NCBI GenBank assembly: GCA_963921825.1
Contig: OY997592.1
Span: 59,664,336-59,728,335 of the forward strand
DNA from: Erodium maritimum
Taxonomy: Eukaryota; Streptophyta; Magnoliopsida; Geraniales; Geraniaceae
Direction: 5' to 3'
DNA length: 64,000 bases
Shown here: one piece after another, positions 1-11,337 of the stretch
How the letters are laid out: each line of letters opens with the position of its first letter
Numbering within the stretch: position 1 is the first letter of the stretch
Notes under the pieces: model-generated
What the model was told of the DNA's origin: nothing
The model's input: only the letters and a program-made list of their open reading frames with translations
Database searches by the model: none
Translations under genes and position numbers: made by a program

Positions 1-240
1 CGTCAACACTCAGCAGTCAAATAAAACAATTCAAGACAACAACCATAATGGTTCACCACAAGTACACGGTACCTAGACCGGACCTTTCACTGACCCGAGA
101 CTTTCTTTGTCTCGTTTCCATGCGTAGGACATATCCGATTTGCGTAACCGACACACGGAAACCTAGCGCCCTAACTCTACCCACCTAATTGACGTACAGT
201 CTGAGGTTTAAAAAAACGTAACCAGGCTCTGATACCAAAT
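1..240 (-). mobile_element. Internal leader of minus-strand LTR retrotransposon, with primer binding site
   Basis: Just left of the LTR that starts at 241, the minus strand reads TGGTATCAGAGC followed by TGGTTACG (237 down to 217). This is close to the complement of the 3' end of plant initiator methionine tRNA, so it is the (-) strand primer binding site, three bases from the LTR end. The remaining bases to position 1 would be untranslated leader. No gag reading frame is visible here, and the rest of the element lies outside the window on the left. Confidence 0.75.
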
Positions 241-834
241 TGTCACGCCCCAAATCCGGTTTTGACCAGACTCGAGACATGATCTAAAAAGATAAATAAT
301 GAAAGCAATTTTAATACCAAAATGGGTCTCAAATAACAGTTTAAAAGATCCAAATAACAGCACGAGTCACAGCTTGGCAAAACCAAGTAATGAATGAGTT
401 TAAAATTCAAATAACAGTACGTCTCTAGACCACACTAGACAAGACCCTCGCTAGCTCCCAAGCTCCGAGAATCCCGCTAGTACAAATCCCGCTCAAGACC
501 TGTAAAACAACAAAGTAAAGGGGTGAGCTTTCGCTCAGTAGGAAAAGTAGTTAAGGCAGTGAGTGTCCGCTCACCACCACTGGTAACCGTCCAATTAGGG
601 CATACTAGTGCAACACACAACTAACCACAACACGGGATCACATAACCACAATCCTCAGTCACAAGACGATAACAAACTTACAAACATACTTACACGACCA
701 CTACTACCCTGTAAACACTTAACCAATTATCAAGCATACAACAATACAGTAACACAAGCATACGTCCCGTACCGCAGTCCCCATACTCCGCCGGTTGTAC
801 ACAGCCCGACTCTATCATATCATATTGGAATACT

Positions 835-1115
835 CAGCATCGGCCTAGATATCTTCCCGGAACCACATCGAGGCACAATCATGATACATCATACCGGACC
901 ACACAGTATCGGCCTAGATGTCTTCCCGGGAATCCGTCGGGGCATAACCACAACACTGATCACGTAACCGTCGGCCTAGATACTCTACACCGGCATTCCC
1001 CCTCGATGTAAGTATCGTACCGGAACCACACTCCGGGGGACCGCGCATACGTGGGACCACACCGTCGGCCTAGGTACTACCCTACACCGGCGTACCCCCT
1101 CGGTGTAGGTATCAT
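835..1115. repeat. Degenerate subrepeats inside the long LTR
   Basis: The phrase TCGGCCTAGAT (or GGCCTAGGT) recurs at about 839, 909, 970 and 1066. Each is followed by a related stretch ending in ATACCGGA or CGTACCGGAA. The spacing is 60-100 bp and the copies differ, so this is an old tandem amplification within the LTR. Confidence 0.55.
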
Positions 1116-1865
1116 ACCGGAATACAACTCCTCTTGGAACATACATCAAGAAAGTCTCACGCATCACAATGCCATAGTTCGACCACGGTATACCAACCGA
1201 GCCAACTTACCACAACACATCACATCGGTCTATCAATCACCTGATCATATCACAACCATTGGTTAACGTCACATCAAGCATGGCACACTTGCCAAAACAT
1301 AGCAACAACATACTACACTGAGTGTATCATATCATGATTCTCAATATAACAACGTCTAAGTCACACATCATGCATCTCCAACATAGATCATGGCATCACA
1401 AACAACACACAAACCTAAGGGCTCGACATGGCCCACATGCATTTCTACAGCACGATAATTCCCAAACTTACGGCTCGACATGGCTCGTAAGCTATCCCTC
1501 ATTTCACTCGTTACTCACATCCTAATCATGCAATTCTAACAATTAAATTAAGTATTCTCAACCTATATGCATACTAGTAACTTTCCGCAATTAAGCCGGT
1601 ATTCGCTACTTTCCCTACCTAAAAAGCAATCCAATCCAGCAGCGGACGACCTGGCTAGCTTCCTCCTTGTCACTTCACGAGGTCCAAAAGTCTCATCCTC
1701 CGTCAAGCTCGGGTCTAAAGTCTTGGATCACAATTAAATTCGCGAATCAATACTAATTCAAAACCGATTTAACGAGCAAACACTAAAATAAGCCTGAAAG
1801 TCAAAACATGGGCTGAAGGGAAAATGGGCCAGAACGAGGCCCAATCAGGGTGGCCCATAGGCCCG

Positions 1866-1992
1866 GTACTCGACCCGGCCCGTGCAGGACACCAGCCTGG
1901 GACCAGGCACGGTCCGTGCTGCAGACCGGCCCGGGACCAGGCACGGTCCGTGCTGCACACCGTGCTGGACCCTGGCCCGGTCCGTGCGGCGT
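1866..1992. repeat. GC-rich tandem subrepeats inside the long LTR
   Basis: GGGACCAGGCACGGTCCGTG and near variants recur two to three times in about 110 bp, with a unit of roughly 35 bp. The block contains short palindromes such as CACGGTCCGTG. It produces several overlapping open frames on both strands that are not genes. Confidence 0.6.
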
Positions 1993-2884
1993 TCTGTGTT
2001 AGTCTGGGCAGAGGCCCTTCTTCTTCTTCCCTCAACTTCGTTTCTACGAATTTCTACCTCAAAAAAATCCATGGATGAACTCCCAAATCTCCAAAACAGA
2101 CCCCAAAAACGTCTCTACTTCACTATCCATGATGGGTCGTCATCGAAATCACAACAATCCAAATAAAAACATCATCCAACACCCTTTTCTTTCCATAAAT
2201 CAACATATAACACCAAAACTTCAACACCCAACCATGTTCATGTCTTCTTCCTCAAAACCCATGAACTAAAATCAACCAAAACAAAAAGGGATTAGAGATT
2301 CACCTTGAGAATGGAAAATAGAGGAGAAAACTAGTGATTTTGGGAAGATTTGGGTAGAAAATGAGCTCAAGACCCTCTTTTTCCTCCTTTCTTCTTCCTC
2401 AAGCTTACTTGGAGCTCCTCCTTCTTTCCTCTTTGGTGAAATTCGGCCAACACTAAGTTTTTGGGCTGAAATGCTCCAAAAATGAGTCATATACCCTAAA
2501 GGGGAAGTTCCCAAAATACCCTCTTGCTCTCATCTTCTCAAGACCAATAAATGAGGGACATATGGGTCTTTTTAGCCCCTTTTCTTCCCTTCCAAGCTTC
2601 TATGGACAAGTGTTCAAGTAGGGACCACCTCTACGCCACAAATATCTCAGCAATAATTAATTAATTCACTAAGACTCGAAGTTTGACCGAAATCGACCCC
2701 GGGTTGACTTTTCCACGATTACAACCATTTGAAAGGAAACGGCCCAATTAAGCTAACTGTAACGATGACTAAGATTTTTGGGCCCCGGAAAGGTCCCGAA
2801 TGACTCCCGGATTCATCGGTTGACTTTTCCAGCAAAAGTCAACTTTCGCCAGAATTCGCCGGTTCGACCGGGGGAGTTCTTACA

Positions 2885-3585
2885 AAGGGAACCCTATTAG
2901 GGTTCCCAGTCTTATATTGTCGCCGCTGGCGTCACCTCTGGACGGAGAGTAGTGGGTCCCGCTGGGACCGGCTAAGGGCCTAGCATCGGGGATAGGGGTT
3001 TGTACAGGAGCACCTGGAATGCAGTTGGAGGGACTCGAACCTCCGCAGGACGGATGATAGGACCCGGCGGGGGTGAAATGGTTAGACTGGGACCTATATC
3101 CACAGACCCGGGACTACTACTGTCGGGGAGTCTCGGGAAATCTGCACCAAAGTCATTGCTTCCTGCTTTTTATTTTGTTTTAGGTCGTATAAATTTTTGG
3201 ATAGCTAGGGTTGGGACTTTGGGTCTTAGTATTTTTGAAATGTCGTTAAGAGGAACTCCTAAGTTCGGATCTGCAATTCAAAGCAGACTATTTTTATGGA
3301 TCCATGAGCGCTTGATGGACTACGGTCGATCGGGACAAATATCTGGAATCCTGGACAGTTATGTCCTACCCTGTAAAGTTGCTTTCTGCAGTAATATAAT
3401 ACCTCTATACTCGTTTCAAAAAAAATCGAAACATACTATTAGCTCGCCATTTGAATCCACAATTTTTATTCAAGTCTAACCATTTTTACATCTAGTTCTT
3501 AAAGGAATATTACAATGGTATATGCTTTACCTCTAATATAAGAGGTCTTGAGTTCGATTCATGCGTATTTATTACATTATAAGTT
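2885..3585. other. Unassigned stretch between the LTR and the LINE
   Basis: An open frame of 159 codons (3000-3479) crosses this stretch, but its composition looks random and matches no family I know. Positions 3430-3505 are homologous to 33826-33903: a 38-bp core (3438-3475 and 33834-33871) differs at two bases, so at least part of this is a dispersed repeat. Confidence 0.4.
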
Positions 3586-3601
3586 TACAATTTGTTGTAT
3601 T

Positions 3602-4857
3602 ATTTTTTTACCATCAATTTTTTTTAAAAAAACATCAAATCCTTTGAAATGAAGGGAGAGGACAAGGATAACAATCCTCAATACAGACAGGAGCAGGTTG
3701 ACAAGAAAACCCTCAACAGAAACAAACGCCGGACATAATGTTCAACCAACAGGAAGGGTCTAACAACAATCCTATTCCCAAATTTTCAACGAAGAAACCA
3801 AATTGTAGCCCAACAAGGGGTAGACCAGCAAAACCCATAATAGCCTAGAAACAAGAATTTTCAACTGTGAAACTCCAAAACACCAGACAAAACCCAACAA
3901 GGGGTTAAAACAGAAGAGGTCTAAAACCTAAATAGCAAGTAAGAAGCTCAACAGAGGGCCTCAGGCCCAAAAGAAGACAGAAGCAATAAATATAAATAAA
4001 AACTAACAAAGCCCAAAACCAATAGACTCTCTGAACCGGTCTAAAGCCTAGAAGCAGACTTCAATCCTCGCCCTCCTCGATCCAACCAACGCCTCGAGCC
4101 TCACAAACTACCGAACCCGCAAGGAGCAACGCCAAGGGACGGAGCGCCTCAACTCTGAGACAGTAGTAGCCACAAGAGCCCATGCAAAGAACACCAACGA
4201 AGCACCCACAGTCCACTCCCAAACCTCCGCCCTCCAATACACTCAGTCCAAGTTACTAGAAGTGGTAACTTGTCGCCGGCCAACCCCAGACGACGACCTA
4301 ATAAAGGGGGACCCGACGCCCAACCACTACACACATTCATCTGGATTTAATCCCCACCGAACCAAAACCAAAATTAGCTTCAACAAAGACCAAGGGCGAA
4401 TTACCCATGACGGTCAACGCCGACCGTGAGCCCTCGAACAAACACCACGGTCAAGGAAGGAAGACTAAAAAGGTAGGGTTCGAAAGGGGAAAACTTGGAA
4501 GTGCTGAAGTGAAGAGTTATTGACCTCTCCGCCTCTTAGATCCGCCACTCATTTCTTAGATATCGGAAAATCCGAGTTCCCGTCGACCAGCAACACGAAT
4601 CAGACGCCTATCGAAGGTGAGAGACGACCCCAAGTCCTTAACGAAGAAGAAAAGAGGCCAGGTAAACTAGGTCTGAGAAGTGGAGAAGAAAAGAGGGACA
4701 AAGAGAAAATCATAGAGTTTTCAGGGTTTAAAAGTGGAAGGAAAAGGGAGGAAGGGCCACCGGCGACATCCTGACCAGGTGAGCCAGAGAGGAGTGTCGC
4801 CGGCGGCGGAGAAGGAATAAAACTAGGGTTGGGGCTGTTTTTTTTAGAGAGAGCGAG
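3602..4857 (-). mobile_element. Inverted 5' segment of the LINE
   Basis: Read on the minus strand, this begins near 4857 with a CT-rich tract, continues through a GC-rich leader and runs to an A/T-rich end at 3602. CT-rich starts are typical of plant L1 5' ends. No long reading frame is present (the best is 63 codons at 4149-4340). The junction with the sense segment lies at about 4850-4870. An independent retro-insertion is the alternative, but it would not explain why one target duplication brackets both halves. Confidence 0.5.
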
Positions 4858-4867
4858 AGTTTTACAG

Positions 4868-5945
4868 ATCTAGCACAAACTCTATCCCCTGGAGGAAGGA
4901 TAACTATGATAAAGTTTACCTTAGGAGCACTTCCATTATATTTCTTCTCAATTGTTAAGGCTCCAAAATGAATCATCAATTCATTGGTTAGCTGGTAGGA
5001 GAGATTTTTTTTGCATTCAAAACCCTCCTCAAAAACCTTCAGTAAAGTTAATTGGAATACTGGGTGCAAGTCTAAAGAAGAGGGAGGTTTGGGGATAAAG
5101 GATCTGGCCCTTATGAATGTGGCTCTTCTCTCTAAATGGTGGTGGAGATTTGTTCTAGAAAAAAGGAGTCTCTGGAAGCTTGTGATATGTGGTAAATATG
5201 GGTGGAATCCTAAGGAGTGGGATCTATCAAATTTCAGAGAAATTGGAAAAGGAAGTTTTCTTCAGCAAATCATTTCTTTGAACTCAGACTCCAGATTCAG
5301 ATATCATTTTGGTTTCAAAGATCTTGGAAGCTAGGCAATGGGGAGAGAATTCTTTTCTGGGATGACATTTAGTGGGGAGATATTCCTTTCAAAATCCTCT
5401 TTCCAAGGCTTTATTATCTCTCACAACTCAAATCTGCTATGGTCTCAGATGTTTGGTCAGGTTCCTCATGGGATGTACAATTCAGAAGATCTCCAAGAGG
5501 AAGGGCTGACCAAGATTGGATGTCCCTGCAATGTATCCTCAATGGCATTCACCTTCTTAGCCATGAGGACATTTTACCTTGGTCAGGTGATCCAAAAGGA
5601 TTCACAGTAAAGAGAATTTATAGCTTACTTCACCAGCAGGGCAACTCATCCTCCAATTTCAGTTGGTCAAAATACATGTGAATCTCTGGCATACCTCCTA
5701 AAATCACTGCCTTCTCTTGGCTTGCTTGCCATGAAGCCCTTCCCAGCAAATGCTTCCTGGATAATAGAGGTATGCACTTCCCTCTGGATGACCTCCTTTG
5801 CCAGAGTTGTCATTGGGATTTTGAGGATGTCTCTCATATACTGCTGCATTGTTCCAAGTCTTGGATGGTTTGGGCTTTCATTTGTCAATGGTGGGGTGTT
5901 GAGCTAGTCATCTTTGGCAATATAAAAAATTTCTTCTCTGCCTGA
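4868..5945 (+). pseudogene. L1 reverse transcriptase C-terminus and zf-RVT region, broken
   Basis: Translation in shifting frames gives LINE hallmarks in order. First comes a GGRITMIK...ALPLYFFS block (about 4890-4955), typical of the region after the RT fingers and palm. Next is EEGGLGIKDLALMN followed by a WWWRF motif (about 5077-5145). After that comes a zf-RVT-like cysteine/histidine region with an LLCQSC...HILLHC pattern (about 5790-5855). At least three frameshifts or stops separate these blocks, and the palm domain with the FADD site is absent. The RNase H-like end fades out before 6200. Confidence 0.75.
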
Positions 5946-6199
5946 CCACATCTTCTAAAAACAGAAAAGAAAAAGTGCATGGTCAAAATTGATCCAACTC
6001 ATTTGATGGCAGATTTGGTTAGCAAGAAACAACCTTTTGTTCAATGGAATTGATATCCCAGCTCCCTAGATCTTTGACATCATTCTTAACCAATCTTATA
6101 ATTGGGCTTGGGCATCCTTCCAATTAAGTGGTAAATTCTTCTCCTTTCATGACTGGGAAATCTCTCCATAGACCTGCTAACATGCCTCTTAAGCTCCTT

Positions 6200-7015
6200 C
6201 CTTCACTCCTAGTTCTATGAAGGTAATGTATCATTGCTCTATTGGGGGGGGGGGGGGGAAGTGTTGTGAGTTTAGGTCTTCTTTGGTTTGGTTCTCTGTT
6301 GCTCTGAGTGTGGGTAGTATTAGGTCTCTTGTTTTGCTGCTGTGTGAGGGTAGTCTCCCTTTAGGTGTGAGACGGTTGTCCTTCTGGTGTTGGTGTTGGT
6401 GTTTGTGTCCTTGTCTGTCTGTTGCTGCTCCTCCCCTCTCTCTACACTGAGGATTAAGCCTTTTGTTGCAGCCCCATCCCCCTTTCTCTTTTTTGGGATG
6501 AAGTCTTTTTGTTGCAGACCAGATCAGGTGCTTGTTTTGGTTTTTGAAGTTCTCCCTCGTTGCAGATCAGTTGTTTCCTTGCAGATCAGCTGCTTCCTTG
6601 TCCCTTTCTTTCATCTCAGCAATAATATTGGGCTGAACTTATGATCTTCCCTCTCTTCAGTGATCATTTTGGTTATCAGTGCTTTTGGCCTAATTCCCCA
6701 ACAGCTCCCTAGTGCTGGTGGTTTGAAGCAAAGCTTTGGTCCTCTGGAAGTTAAAGTTGCAGCAATCTTGGATGAGTTCGGGTTTCATGGTGTGCAAGAT
6801 TGGTTGCTTGTCTTGCAAGAAAAGAAATGCTACTTGCATTTGGTTGTATTTTAATTTGCTTCTTTTTTAATTATTTTTTTGTAGTAGTTGATCTCCCTTA
6901 TAGATAACATATGATCATTTAGGGGTATCCCTTTTAGTGTTCTTGTTGGTCTTTTTTCCTCCTCTTTTACCTCAAAAGAGGTTTCATCAATGAAAATTGC
7001 CTATTTAAAAAAAAG
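6200..7015 (+). mobile_element. LINE 3' untranslated region with homopolymer run
   Basis: This stretch is TG- and CT-rich and contains a run of about 15 G (6244-6258). It ends with a phrase found in plant L1 tails (TTTCATCAATGAAAATTGCC) and a short A tract before the 3' target duplication. The open frames here are by-products of low complexity. Confidence 0.55.
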
Positions 7016-7031
7016 TACAATTTGTTGTATT

Positions 7032-7431
7032 GTTAAATTCTGTATATTAGTAATTTAGTATACACTTTATTGTATCGTTAGAATTTGTATTTTTTTTATT
7101 TGTTACACATGCTTTTATCATATATATGTACATCTTTCGTTGATATATAATTTAACATTAGTTTAAAAAAATATTTATATAAATTTATATGTCAACTAAA
7201 GGAATGGTTCGCAGTGTACACAAGAAATAGAGAGGAAATTTTCAAATAATTACTTTGTTTAATTTTATTATAGATACAATATATCAATTGTTTTTAGAAA
7301 AAGACACTAATATGTTATGAATTAATATAATATAAACATTAATAATTTGATGCTATATTTTTCTTAAAAGAGCAGGTACTACCAACTAATTTATGGTTAG
7401 AAGTACCATGATGTATCATTGTGTTCAGATT
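7032..7431. other. AT-rich stretch with no recognisable gene
   Basis: Very AT-rich with short runs of A and T. I see no coding signal and no clear repeat ends. Confidence 0.5.
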
Positions 7432-8700
7432 GTTTTTTTTTTTGTTGCATAAATATGACATTTTATTAGATATAGAAATGAAGTAACAAAACGAGCATAT
7501 AATCGGGAAAATAATTGGAAAGGACTAGTTGGGGTTTTGGTGACAACCGAAACACTAATCTTATATAAAAACTCGGTATTACCAGGGAAAACAGTAGGGG
7601 GTGGTTCCTTATTCATTCGGTGATTAACGCAATCGATCCAAGATTCTCTCCTTGTCTCAACTCGAGCGGGTATGTCTTGTCAGGGCAGTCCTTCGAGGAG
7701 TATACTAAGGGATGGAGGAGGATGCGGGACATTTATATCCGTCCCCTAAAGGCAGGGGTGTGGTTTCTCTAAGACACCCCGTCATGCCGGAAGGTTCTCA
7801 TTGGAACCAGCGAGGCTGCTTAGCTGGCCTCGCTTCTGCCCAATCGGGGCCATTTCCTCTGGGTAGAGTACCATCATTTCCTATATAGAATGCCGGCCCG
7901 GTTGAGGAGGGGTGATTGTGATGCATTTCCTAATGTTCTCCTCGAGATCTTCCATTCCCCGGATCAACTCTGCGAACCCGGAATCTTCTTCTTTGTTCTC
8001 GGTATTCATATGGAGGGTACATGCGGGGACGTACTTCCACTATAGTACGTATGCGGAAGAGCACGAGTCGTGGTTGTGGTGCTTCTAGGCCGATCCAAGG
8101 TGGCCTCCCGACATCGAGTTCTACCTCCACCACCAGATCGTCTATTGGTGGATCAGATTCCATGGGTGGACAGCCAATCGAGGTGGAGCACGGTTGGGCA
8201 GTGGGGGAGCCCTAAGGTTGCCTCCTTGAGATCGGGTGTGATCGTCCCCATGGTTCGCTGGCGGCGATAGGACCATGAGGGATAATGGTTTACTCCTTGA
8301 TGGGCGCCCAACTGTGGGGCAGTCAGTGGGATGGTTCTCGGAGGAGGATCACACGGTGACCAAGTCGCGCCATAAGGGATCCATTGGAAGACCGTCTCAG
8401 TGTCCTCCATGTCTCTGTTTTTCTGGATCGACGTCTGCGTCCTTGGGCTATCATGGGTGAGTCAGTCCGATGGAGAGGAAGTGGGGGGTGCATGCTCAGT
8501 GTGGGGACGACTCTGTTGCTCGACTTTCGGACCCAAGGTCCTTACTGGGATGGTTGTGGTGTGGCCAGGTAGCGCATGGCTAGGCGAGAAACTAACGGCG
8601 TGAATGGTGGTGGTGGGGTGAGGCCATGACGGCTAATGCACAATGCAAGGGGAGATGGAATGAGAGAGGAAAAGAGGGGAATATAAAAACCTAATAGACC
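7432..8700 (-). mobile_element. Possible antisense poly(A)-tailed LINE-like element, no reverse transcriptase
   Basis: The stretch starts on the plus strand with a T11 run followed by a leader resembling reversed LINE 3' ends. Read on the minus strand, a CT-rich region near 8690 would be the 5' end and the T run the poly(A) tail. The body has several short overlapping frames (for example 7930-8163 and 8153-8410) without known domains. I could not find target duplications, so the boundaries are tentative. Confidence 0.3.
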
Positions 8701-8870
8701 GATTGATAATTCACGTTTTTCGTCGAGTAAAATCTTCCAGCATCCAAAAAAAATCAATACAAAATCATAAAAGTAAAAATTTATTGGAAATTACTTATGT
8801 TGCATATCAATAAAGTAAATGATATTCATATAGGTTCTTCGACAATATTATCACGAGTTTCATAGCTTCG

Positions 8871-9625
8871 TTTTTTTAACGAAAGATGCAAATATATTAA
8901 ATTATAACAAAAGATTCATTACAATGGTCAAAGCCCCGGAAGGTCTTTGTCCAGAAAACTCTAAGACAGGTTTCCGTTAACCTTACAATAGGAAACGGAA
9001 TTAAAAAAACATAGAAGCTGAATGAAACTTAAACTCAAAATTAAAAATTTCCAAGGTCGCTCAAAATAGTGCCTAAATGCTGCTTAATCCCTTTCCAGGG
9101 ACTCTTTTTGTGGTGAGGTGGGCGACCGAACTTGAACTTTACAGTTTCGACGTGAGGTGAGGATTGATTCAGGGACCCCTCTAGGTAAAAATAACTGAAT
9201 CCCTACTTACTCATTGGGCTTGGCGAGCTTGCATAGCAGTCCTCTTCGGATTGGTCTGATTTTCCCCGACTATGGCGTCGGGCGTGTCCCCGCTCGAGAC
9301 GTGGGAGGCTAACATGGAGTACGCGAGCATAAATACAACAGGGAAACGCAGATCATCGCCTATGCACCATCTTGTCGATACAACAACGGTTGATTGTGGA
9401 TGCTTAGGGGGGAGCACCACCGCAATAGCGAGTCGCAGTCCGTCTCCAATACGCCATCCTTCCGACACAGCACCGCTGGATTGTGGATGCGCAGAGAAGA
9501 ACACTACTAGGAATTGATAGAAGAGGAGACACACGATTGATCTCGTGGTGATTGGTGGCGTGCACAGTGGTGGTTCCATGGCGGCATCTACGGCGATTAT
9601 GGTTAGGAGCTCTCAACTCTAGCAA
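8871..9625 (-). mobile_element. Antisense poly(A)-tailed LINE-like element without reverse transcriptase
   Basis: On the minus strand the sequence ends TTTGCATCTTTCGTT followed by A7 (8871), which looks like a plant L1 3' end. Its 3' portion (8880-9200) is homologous to 9757-10060: both contain a GTGCCTAAATGC phrase, a GGGACCCCTC phrase and a TTGTAATGA-type tail. A minus frame of 122 codons (9211-9579) begins with a short hydrophobic stretch but matches nothing I know. No RT motif is present. Confidence 0.4.
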
Positions 9626-9756
9626 AGCTTTTCTAGTCTCACAAGTTCTTATTAGTTTAATTTCAAATACTTTAAATAGTATTAATGACTTTTATATGAA
9701 AGCCTCAAAATTTTATTTATTGAACTAAAGAATTGTTTGAACAAAATTTAAGATAA

Positions 9757-10060
9757 TTTATTAATAATACTAAAAGAGAGTCATTACAACAAGAAGGGCC
9801 TAAAAGGTCCTTGTTTAAAGAACTCTGAGAAACATTGACTGTAGTTACAGATGGTTCTGGAGAGGTACGATTACTTAATAAAAATAAAATTAACAAAATG
9901 AAGAGAACTAATCAAGGTGGTGCCTAAATGCAGCTTGATCCCATGAAGAGGACTATTTTCTTCGTAAGAAGTGCGACCGAACCTAAACTCAACAGTAGTA
10001 CCGGAAGGATAGGCTTGAGCTAGGGACCCCTCCCTTGGTAGGTCCCTGAATCCTCGGGTA
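9757..10060 (-). mobile_element. Second copy of the antisense LINE-like 3' end
   Basis: Clearly related to 8880-9200 in order and spacing of shared phrases: reversed tail with AATTTATTAATAATAC, a CATTACAAC block, TGCCTAAATGCAGCTTGATCC, GCGACCGAACCT and TAGGGACCCCTC. It seems to be a 5'-truncated relative. The flanks show no convincing target duplication. Confidence 0.45.
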
Positions 10061-10712
10061 TCTAACTTTCCTTCTGGTGGGAGTGCTTACCATCCTTCGC
10101 CTAGTCTTCAGAAGGTTCCCCTGAAGATTCTCTCTTCTTTCCTAGGATCATAGATGGGACAATCCTTGAAGAGCTACCAGACCTAGTCCCTAAGGTTTGG
10201 CCTTCCTCCATGGATCGCGCCCCGTTCACCTCGAGCCTCATCTCCTCTACCTAGAGGTTAGGTAGAGTGTTCGGGGTTACGATTGGTCTCCTTCCCTGAA
10301 GTGACTAGGCCTTAGGTAGAGTGTTCGAGGTCAACGGTGCAACGCCTAGAGGTATCAATGGTCCTGTTGCATTCGTCCCCCAATCCGTGGCATAGGACTT
10401 CTCAAGCTTGTCCCTGGACTATGGTATTATTGTTGTATGGCTTTCACCTTAAGTGATTAAATGATATGGTTGTGTATGATTACATTACATTCAAAAGGGC
10501 AGGTTCCTCATTTTTTCTATCCCCCAAACGGTGAAACATTTAGGATTTTTATATGTAATCGTAGCACCTCTCTCCCCTCCAATCTTCTTTGCTTTCTTCT
10601 CTCTCACCTCCGCATTGTTACTCTCCCCCTTTCCTTCAGAGCACCGCCATTTTTTCCTCTTAACCCACTAGTCGGTGGGGTGGAGGACGATTTAGTAGCT
10701 CTTTAAGAGCAA

Positions 10713-10880
10713 ATGCGGCTGATCTCATTGGATGAGAACGATGACAACAAGGTGATCGTCGTGTCGTCGGGAGTTGTCCTAGCGATGGATGACACTCGGT
10801 ATTGCTACGTCCTTACGTATCCGTTTCTCCCTAAGAAGCACTATAAGGCGAGGTTTGCGAAGCAGCCTATGGAGATATGA
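10713..10880 (+). pseudogene. L1 ORF1-like (DUF4283-type) fragment
   Basis: The 56-codon frame starts with SLDENDDNK and continues VIVVSSGVVLAMDDTRYC, which resembles the start of the DUF4283 domain in plant L1 ORF1 proteins (nucleic-acid-binding chaperone of the LINE particle). A TGA stop ends it, but similarity continues weakly after the stop with a WR-G-R-like stretch to about 10990. CT-rich sequence upstream (10550-10640) could be the LINE 5' leader. Isolated relic; no neighbouring RT in the same orientation. Confidence 0.45.
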
Positions 10881-11337
10881 GCCTCATGGCGGGGTGTGAG
10901 ATGGTGGGCCGGAAGATTGTTCTACACATCTTTGGCTAGATCCCCTTGGCCACTCTCCATGGAAAGGAACATCCTAAATTGTTGCAAAGGAAAAAGGCTA
11001 CCACCGGGCACTTGAAACAACCCCCACTACATTTGTTACGGTTCTTACAGGACCAAAATGCTCTCTAAGCAAACTCGAGCTAATGGATTTCTTTTTTCTC
11101 TATTTAGTTTTTTTCTAATAAGCCCATTATGAATTTATGATAAAAATAGATGTTTTCTAACGGGTACAGAGCGTCGGTACACCTGCTTCAATGTAGGGGG
11201 TCCCAGACTATAATCTGGAGCATGTAGTAAACCTTGTACCAAATAAACAATGAATGGATTTCGCACTAGAAAATCAATCGGATTCATGGAAAAGAATCGA
11301 TGTGATTCAATCAACAACGAACATCGATAACCGGATG

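Larger units (their letters stand above)
241..2884 (-). mobile_element. Long LTR (about 2.6 kb), 5' LTR of a minus-strand, probably gypsy-type, retrotransposon
   Basis: On the minus strand the segment begins TGTAAGAACTCC (2884) and ends GGGGCGTGACA (241), giving the TG...CA ends of an LTR. It is followed directly by a methionine-tRNA primer binding site, so this is the 5' LTR of an element running leftward out of the window. The assignment to Ty3/gypsy rests on LTR length and style, not on protein domains. Small reading frames inside it resemble no protein I know. The right boundary is inferred from the terminal motif only, because the partner LTR and the second target duplication are not in the window. 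Confidence 0.6.
3602..7015 (+). mobile_element. L1-type LINE insertion with inverted 5' end, flanked by 16-bp target duplications
   Basis: A perfect 16-bp direct repeat, TACAATTTGTTGTATT, lies at 3586-3601 and 7016-7031. Between the copies the right part (from about 4865) is sense L1 sequence: reverse transcriptase C-terminus, zf-RVT region, 3' UTR and an A-rich end (7004-7014). The left part (3602 to about 4857) looks like LINE 5' UTR read on the minus strand, starting with a CTCTCGCTCTCTCT tract at the junction. This is the structure expected from twin priming during target-primed reverse transcription. The element is truncated and inactive. Confidence 0.7.

Noticed and set aside
217-237. 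Possible tRNA gene fragment
   Set aside because: Only the 3'-end complement is present next to an LTR; it is a retrotransposon primer binding site.
608-967. 119-codon plus-strand frame in the long LTR
   Set aside because: Lies within LTR subrepeats; rich in H, T and N from low-complexity sequence; no domain.
3000-3479. 159-codon plus-strand open frame
   Set aside because: No recognisable motif, odd composition, and its 3' part lies in a dispersed repeat that recurs at 33826-33903; treated as chance.
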